Source: Bog-532 sp963824545
GTDB taxonomy: Bacteria; Actinomycetota; Actinomycetes; Streptosporangiales; Streptosporangiaceae
Direction of reading: 5' to 3'
Assembly: GCA_963824545.1 (NCBI GenBank)
Contig: CAWGPP010000033.1
Location: 62,001 to 126,000 of the forward strand
Length of the DNA stretch: 64,000 nt
Each line of letters opens with the position of its first letter. Positions within the stretch are counted from its first letter, which is position 1. Below the pieces are notes generated by a model. That model did not search any database, was not told the origin of the DNA, and saw only the letters and a program-made list of their open reading frames with translations. Position numbers and translations under genes: made by a program. Positions 59,697 to 64,000 of this stretch are shown here, one piece after another.

Positions 59697-60098
59697 ATGC
59701 CACGCATGGAACGCGATCACCTGCCCGCCGTGATCACCAGAGGCGGGACGGCGCTGCAGCACGACACCCCGGGGCTGGCCCGCGAGCTCGATTCCGGCGC
59801 GATTGTGCACCTGGTGCAGATTCAGACCGGCCGGCACCGCGGCTGGTTCGCCGCGGAGGCGCCGCCGGGCAGTGATCCGGTGCGGGTGACGGTGTGGGCG
59901 CTGCACCGCACGGTCGGCAGGGTGCTGGACGACGTGCGGGGCGGTGAGGTGTTCGAGGTGGTCAACGTCAAGGAGGGCAGGACTTTGGGCTTCCTGTTCT
60001 GGTGCGCGCCGGAGTGGCTGGCCCGGCAGGGTGTCTCGCTGCAGTACAGCGGCCGAGCCGGACCGGCGCCCGGGTGTACCGCGACATCCGCCCGCTGA
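59697..60098 (+). CDS. Hypothetical protein (133 residues)
   Basis: ATG 59697 (another ATG at 59706); no clear ribosome site. A beta-rich body (GAIVHLVQIQTGRHRGWFAAEAPPGSDPVRVTVWALH, EVFEVVNVKEGRTLGFLFWCAPEWLARQG). The frame upstream of this ATG is a shadow of the preceding gene. No family recognised. Confidence 0.5.
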   Translation: MPRMERDHLPAVITRGGTALQHDTPGLARELDSGAIVHLVQIQTGRHRGWFAAEAPPGSDPVRVTVWALHRTVGRVLDDVRGGEVFEVVNVKEGRTLGFLFWCAPEWLARQGVSLQYSGRAGPAPGCTATSAR

Positions 60099-60151
60099 GC
60101 GTCGAGGTGAGCCGGTCTCGCGGCGGGTGCACCGGAAGGCGGTGCTGGCCG

Positions 60152-60752
60152 GTGCCTGACTCAGAGTTCCGCGAGTCCCGGGGCAACAAGACGCACCGGT
60201 CAGATTGCCGCTGCCCGCCGTGCGTGCAGCAGCGGGATTACGCGCGCAAGCTTGCGGAGCAGGCCGCGCTGGTGGCCGGTTACCAGGTGCAGCACCGGCG
60301 GCCATGCGGTGGTGGCCGCCGCCGCGGCGCGCCCGACCGGGCTGCCCGCCCCCGACGCGCTGCGCGCGCTGACTGGCCCCGGGGATGCGCTGGCGGTGCT
60401 GGAGGGCGCGGGGATGGACGCCGGCGAGGTTGCGGGCCGGCGGCTGCCGGCCGACGTGCCGCGGCAGGCGTCCACGTCGCTGGGCGACTGGGGGCCTGAT
60501 CATGATCCGCGGGTGACGCACGCTCTCACCCACGGTGCCAGCGACGCCGAGCTGGCGGGAATCCGGCAGCAGGTCGCGCAGGAGTACCACAGCGCGCCGT
60601 GCAGAAAGCCCAGCGCGAGGCCGCGTACTACGGCCGTGATCAGATGCCCGTCGCCCTGGGCGTGTCCACGGGGCCGGGTGGCGCGCCGCAGCAGACGAGC
60701 AGCGTCCACACGGATGTCCCCAGCTCGGCTCGGAGCGGTGGTAGATGGCTGA
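60152..60752 (+). pseudogene. Hypothetical element protein with two compensating frameshifts
   Basis: Coherent protein sequence runs through three frames: first SDCRCPPCVQQRDYARKLAEQAALVAGYQ (with a CxxxC pair), then from about 60290 HAVVAAAAARPTGLPAPDALRALTGPGDALAVLEGAGMD and DPRVTHALTHGASDAELAGIRQQVAQEYHSA, then from about 60597 VQKAQREAAYYGRDQMPVALGVSTGPGG. The shifts are +1 and -1, so the outer parts share a frame. No family recognised. It immediately precedes the phage-protease-like gene. Confidence 0.5.
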
Positions 60753-61557
60753 GCTCGGGATCGTCCCGTCACCGGATGGCCCGTACCTGGAGCTGGGCAC
60801 CTCCGCGCAGGGAACGCTGGTGCGAAAGCAGATTCTGCACCTGAACCGGCAGTTCATCCACCCGAAAAGCGGGAAGCCCATCACGCTGGGTGAAGACGCC
60901 TGGACCCAGATGAAGGCCAACTTCGACGGCCGCCGGGTCACGGACTACGTGAGTTTCCCGGTGGCCGACGAGCGCAACTCCCACAGTGAGGCGCCCGAGC
61001 GCAACGCCGGGCAGTGCGTGGACCTGGAGCGCGACGGCGATGCGGTGTTCGCTGTCATCGACGTGCGCGACCCGGCGGTGGCGGAGAAGATCGCGAACAA
61101 GACGCTGCTGGGGGCCAGTGCGTTCCTGCACCTGGACAGCCGGGACGCGCGGAGCGGTGAGCGCACTGGTGTGGCCCTATTGCACGTGGCCGGGACTAAC
61201 AGGCCGGCGCTGGTGGATCTGGCCCCGTATGAGCCGGTGGTGGCCGCCTGCGGCCCGGCCTGGACCACGCTGGAGGACGGGTCTGCGCTGCCGCCCACGG
61301 CATTGATGCTGTGCCAGAGCGAGATCCATGCCCCGGTCATGCTCGCTGATCCCGAGCCTGACCCCGATTACCAGGATGATCTCCCTGATTACCGCGACTA
61401 CGGAGGCCCGGCGGTGGACGAGGACTACCTGAGGGACGAGGCCGCACGCCTCGGCCTGGAAGCGCAGCGGGTGAGCATGGGCCTGCCCAGCCGGCCGTCC
61501 TACGATCACGTCACGCTTGAGGCCGAGCTGCGCCTGGGGCGGAGCCGGCCCGGCTGA
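60745..61557 (+). CDS. Phage head-maturation protease-like protein (Mu I-like)
   Basis: 270 residues. The order of features resembles Mu gpI-type prohead proteases: FIHPKSGKPITLGEDAWTQMKANFDGRRV (cf. the usual K..N F..G segment), FPVADERNSHSEAPERNAGQCVDLERDGDAVFAVIDVRDPAVAEKI (a possible catalytic His in NSHSEA), LLGASAFLHLDSRD (candidate Ser) and LLHVAGTNRPALVDL, corresponding to the family's LTN.PA motif. The C-terminal 60 residues are acidic. It suggests a virion-morphogenesis ancestry for this part of the element, but no portal, terminase or capsid gene is visible nearby. Confidence 0.5.
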   Translation: MAELGIVPSPDGPYLELGTSAQGTLVRKQILHLNRQFIHPKSGKPITLGEDAWTQMKANFDGRRVTDYVSFPVADERNSHSEAPERNAGQCVDLERDGDAVFAVIDVRDPAVAEKIANKTLLGASAFLHLDSRDARSGERTGVALLHVAGTNRPALVDLAPYEPVVAACGPAWTTLEDGSALPPTALMLCQSEIHAPVMLADPEPDPDYQDDLPDYRDYGGPAVDEDYLRDEAARLGLEAQRVSMGLPSRPSYDHVTLEAELRLGRSRPG

Positions 61558-61562
61558 CGGCC

Positions 61563-62405
61563 GTGGAGGCCCTGCGCGCCGCCCTGCCGGATGACCGGGT
61601 GCAGCGGACGGATGGGGAGGTCTGCACGGCGTTCGCCCTGCAGCTGTCCGCCCGTCCCGAGCTGGCCGCGCGTGCCGGCGCCGGTCAGCCGACCCACGTC
61701 ATGACCGGGGCCCGTCAGGGTGCGGTTCAGGCTGACGAGCAGACCGTGAACGAGCCGGAGGCGATTGCCGCCCAGCTGATCGGCATGTCCAGCGAGCTCG
61801 GCGGGGTGGATGACCCGGGCACGCTGGAGCTGACCGGAGGCCGAGAGCGAGCGGATTATCGGCCTGGCCCACCCGGCCAGGTCCGGGAAGCTGATGACCA
61901 CCAAGGGCAGGAACCGGGGGCGCACAGCTCTGATCTGGACGATGACCCGTCCGACACCGATCAGGCTGCCCAGGGCGGCACCGTGCACGCCGGTGCGCCG
62001 GTACATGGAGGCCAACCCCCACCTGTTCACGGACGGGAAGGGCAGGGAGGGCGCCCCGCAGCGGCAGCACCAGCTACGCCCCGAAGACCCCGGCCCAGCG
62101 TCACCTGGAGGAGACCTACGGGCCGGGCGGCGGGCGCCGCAGAACAGGATTACGAGGTAGGCCCGGACGGCAGCCGGACGCTGAGGACGTGGCGGCCCGC
62201 TCTCCAGGACACGGGCGGGCCGCCGCTAAGACTTCCCGAAGGGTGAAGAGGACCCGGTGGACGACGGCCCGCGCGATCATCAGGAGCCGCCGGCGCAGCC
62301 GCCCGGTTCGAGGACCGGCTGCGGACGCACCCGGGCATCAGCGCCGACACGGTCCGGGGCGGGGATCTGAACGCCTTGCCTGCGAAACTGACTGCATGGA
62401 GCTAG
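61563..62405 (+). pseudogene. Degraded coding region, several frames
   Basis: GTG 61563 opens a plausible protein (EALRAALPDDRVQRTDGEVCTAFALQLS, EPEAIAAQLIGMSSELGGVDDPGTLEL) that breaks at about 61845. Further pieces in other frames follow: RIIGLAHPARSGKLMTTKG, ANPHLFTDGKGREG, APKTPAQRHLEETYGPGGG and a last ARFEDRLRTHPGISADTVRGG ending at TAG 62403-62405. At least three frame changes are needed, so either this is a decayed gene or the sequence is poor here. No family assigned. Confidence 0.4.
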
Positions 62406-62464
62406 TGGTGCGGGCGACGGGAGCGCGGGCGGCACGGGGGTGGCGCTAGAGCCGCTGCGGAGGC

Positions 62465-63732
62465 ATGTCCAGCCTGAATGCCCGCAATGGACATTATCGC
62501 CGCGAGATGATGTCCGCCATGAAGCTCCCCAACGGCGGACGGGCACATGAGGGTGCCAGGCCAGCGTGGCAACCGATCCCGGCCTGGCGGTGGATGCTTG
62601 CCGCAGCCGCCGCCGTCGTGATCACCGCTTTCGTGGTGACCATATGGCTGCTGACCATCGCCAACCACGCCAAGCCTGGTACCGACCGCGCCAACGCCCG
62701 GCTGGACGCGGTGCGCACCGGGCTCGCGGCGGGCGCTGGCGCTGGGGCGGCGGTCGGGCTGATGCTCGCCTTCCGCCGCCAGCACCACCAGGAGATCGCC
62801 ACCGATTTGAGCGACCGTGACGCGACCGAGCGGCGGATCACCGAGCTGTACACCAAGGCAGTCGAGCAGCTCGGCAACGACAAGGCCCCGGTCCGGCTCG
62901 GCGGCCTGTACGCGCTCGAACGGCTCGCCCAGGACAACCCTGCACACCGCCAGACGATCGTCAACGTCGTTTGCGCCTACTTGCGCATGCCGTTTTCCCC
63001 TACGGCGCCAACCAGCAGGCCGGAGCCCGGGGCAACCGAAGACCAGGAGAGCACGATGGCTGAAGAGGGACTGCGGCGCGACACATGGCAGCAAGAAAGA
63101 CAGGTGCGTCTTACCGCGCAACGTATTCTTGCCGAGCATCTGCGGGGCGACAGGGACAAAGATCAGCGCTCCACCGATCCTCCGAGCGCACGTTTTTGGC
63201 CTGGCATCCACCTCGATCTCGCCGGTGCCACCCTCATCGACTTCGATCTCGGAAACGGCGTAATGGCCGACGCCGACTTCGGCGCGGCGACCTTCAGCGG
63301 CGACGCCTTGTTCGGCGGGGCGACCTTCAGCGGCAGGCCCGAGTTCGGCGGGGCGACCTTCAGCGGCGACGCCGCGTTCATTGGGCGACCTTCAGCGGCG
63401 CCGCCCAGTTCGGAGGCGGCCTTCAGCGGCGACGCCGTGTTCGTCATGGCGACCTTCGGCGGCACGCCTGGTTCGGCTGGGCGACCTTCAGCGGCAGCGC
63501 CCGGTTCGAGTGGGCGACCTTCAACACTGTAAATGTTAGCTTCGGCAACGCGACCTTCAGCGGCCGCGCCGTGTTCGGAGGGCGACCTTCAGCCGTGACG
63601 GTAAGTTCTTTCGAGCGATCATGCGTCCTGTCACCCGGCGCTGAACATGTCTGGCCAACGGGCTGGTGCCTCGGGCCGGACGGCAGAGGCGGATACACGG
63701 TTGTCCGCGCGAACGATGACGGTCGTTCTTGA
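62465..63732 (+). pseudogene. Membrane-anchored pentapeptide-repeat protein, multiply frameshifted
   Basis: From ATG 62465: a membrane helix (WMLAAAAAVVITAFVVTIWLLTI), a second hydrophobic stretch (LAAGAGAGAAVGLMLAF), a helical stretch conserved in this actinobacterial family (RITELYTKAVEQLGNDKAPVRLGGLYALERLAQDN) and pentapeptide repeats (ATFSGDALFGGATFSGRPEFGGATFSGD). Within the repeats the frame shifts near 63383 and several times after. The expected C-terminus (PTGWCLGPDGRGGYTVVRANDD) is reached in another frame at 63732. Because the repeats are near-identical, slippage, real decay or assembly error are all possible. Confidence 0.6.
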
Positions 63733-63806
63733 CCCACCAGTCAACCGTGCCCGCCAGGAGCGCAGCGCATCTCAGTCTCCGGCGGAAGGGTTCTTGGTAA
63801 GGACAC

Positions 63807-63980
63807 TCAGCGTCGTGTGCAGGCCGGAGGGCTGTAGTAAACCCATACTGCGAAGCCGCTCCGGCGCGGGCGCTGCTCCACGTCCACGCGCACGTCCTCA
63901 GCGGCCATCAGGTCCAGCAAGACGGCCCGGAAGGCGTCCGCTAAGAGGTCTGCCTGCTCTCTGGTGCCCGCCCGCCGCAT
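63807..63980 (-). CDS. Small hypothetical protein (57 residues)
   Basis: ATG at 63980 (complement) to TGA at 63807. MRRAGTREQADLLADAFRAVLLDLM, then EDVRVDVEQRPRRSGFAVWVYYSPP: a helix followed by two strands, plausible as a compact alpha/beta fold. No family recognised. Its upstream region lies at the window edge, so the start is uncertain. Confidence 0.4.
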   Translation of the reverse strand: MRRAGTREQADLLADAFRAVLLDLMAAEDVRVDVEQRPRRSGFAVWVYYSPPACTRR

Positions 63981-64000
63981 GACTACGCGGCCGGCGTGAC

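Larger units (their letters stand above)
47085..62405. mobile_element. Putative serine-integrase-type integrative element (left end seen, right end not found)
   Basis: The left boundary is inferred from the abrupt end of the ATPase at about 47085-47097. Inside are a large serine integrase (48395-50203), a sigma-like protein, a Rep-like protein, a cluster of very small proteins with zinc ribbons, a small resolvase, an IS3 insertion and a phage-protease-like protein. The rest of the split ATPase gene, which would mark attR, is not seen before 64000. The right limit given is only where element-like coding sequence fades. The type of element (plasmid-like, ICE or phage satellite) is open. Confidence 0.5.

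Noticed and set aside
62247..62464. Search for a tRNA gene or attR-like sequence marking the right end of the element
   Set aside because: No cloverleaf with T-loop consensus and no copy of the 47085-47110 junction sequence could be found by eye.

Overview
The window is very GC-rich, with Shine-Dalgarno boxes of the GGAGG type, frequent GTG starts and ATGA/GTGA gene overlaps. It carries the Pup-proteasome marker genes pafA, pafB and pafC together with tatA, tatC, a HelY-type helicase, DUF3866 and DUF3145 proteins and twin FKBP domains. That combination is typical of a filamentous or soil actinomycete (Actinomycetota). I cannot name the genus from the sequence alone.

Layout. 1-1130 is a graveyard of gene fragments (ABC-2 permease, RelE toxin, alpha/beta hydrolase). 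1.2-5.4 kb holds an epoxide hydrolase with a divergent WYL regulator, a PadR regulator and a cysteine dioxygenase. 5.5-10.2 kb is a starch module: a secreted GH15 glucoamylase with two starch-binding repeats and a divergent, frameshifted GH13 alpha-amylase. 10.2-35.8 kb, mostly on the minus strand, is a rearranged paf/tat locus: helY, tatC, tatA, pafC, pafB, then (after DUF3866) FKBP and finally pafA. Between pafB and pafA sits a roughly 14-kb glycan block: a nucleotide-sugar dehydrogenase, an SDR epimerase, a polyprenyl-phosphate-sugar-synthase-like GT2, and five large GT-C-like membrane proteins on the same strand, four of them clear tandem paralogues. A sixth GT-C-like gene faces them. The FKBP lipoprotein lies inside this array. 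The proteasome subunits prcB/prcA are not beside pafA in this window.

36-45.5 kb contains a duplicated sigma-factor pair in which one copy is a deletion chimera, a phosphosulfolactate-synthase (ComA/HSA32 family) gene with a VOC protein and a histidine phosphatase, a CBM48 mini-protein, DUF3145, apolipoprotein N-acyltransferase and a MarR-GNAT fusion. From 45.6 kb the window is mobile DNA in nested layers. An older conjugative-type pair (replication-relaxation protein and a transfer-ATPase-like protein) is cut just after the ATPase Walker A motif. What follows is a serine-integrase element of at least 15 kb with its own sigma-like protein, a Rep-like protein, many tiny zinc-ribbon proteins, a second small resolvase, an AT-hook protein and a phage-protease-like protein. 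An IS3-family element has inserted into the AT-hook gene with a CAG target duplication. The right end of the integrated element was not found.

The most interesting parts of the mobile region are non-coding. Two elaborate predicted RNA leaders each bury the Shine-Dalgarno of the following gene (a two-hairpin kissing-loop candidate at 50.32-50.39 kb and an interleaved A-B-A'-B' leader at 55.61-55.66 kb). A recurring GTATCAC start-site motif, three times preceded by a GAC-N4-GTC palindrome, ties the integrase, a ribbon-helix-helix protein and other genes together. Many otherwise intact genes carry single-base frameshifts. This may be genuine decay or base-calling error and should be resolved before any loss of function is inferred.
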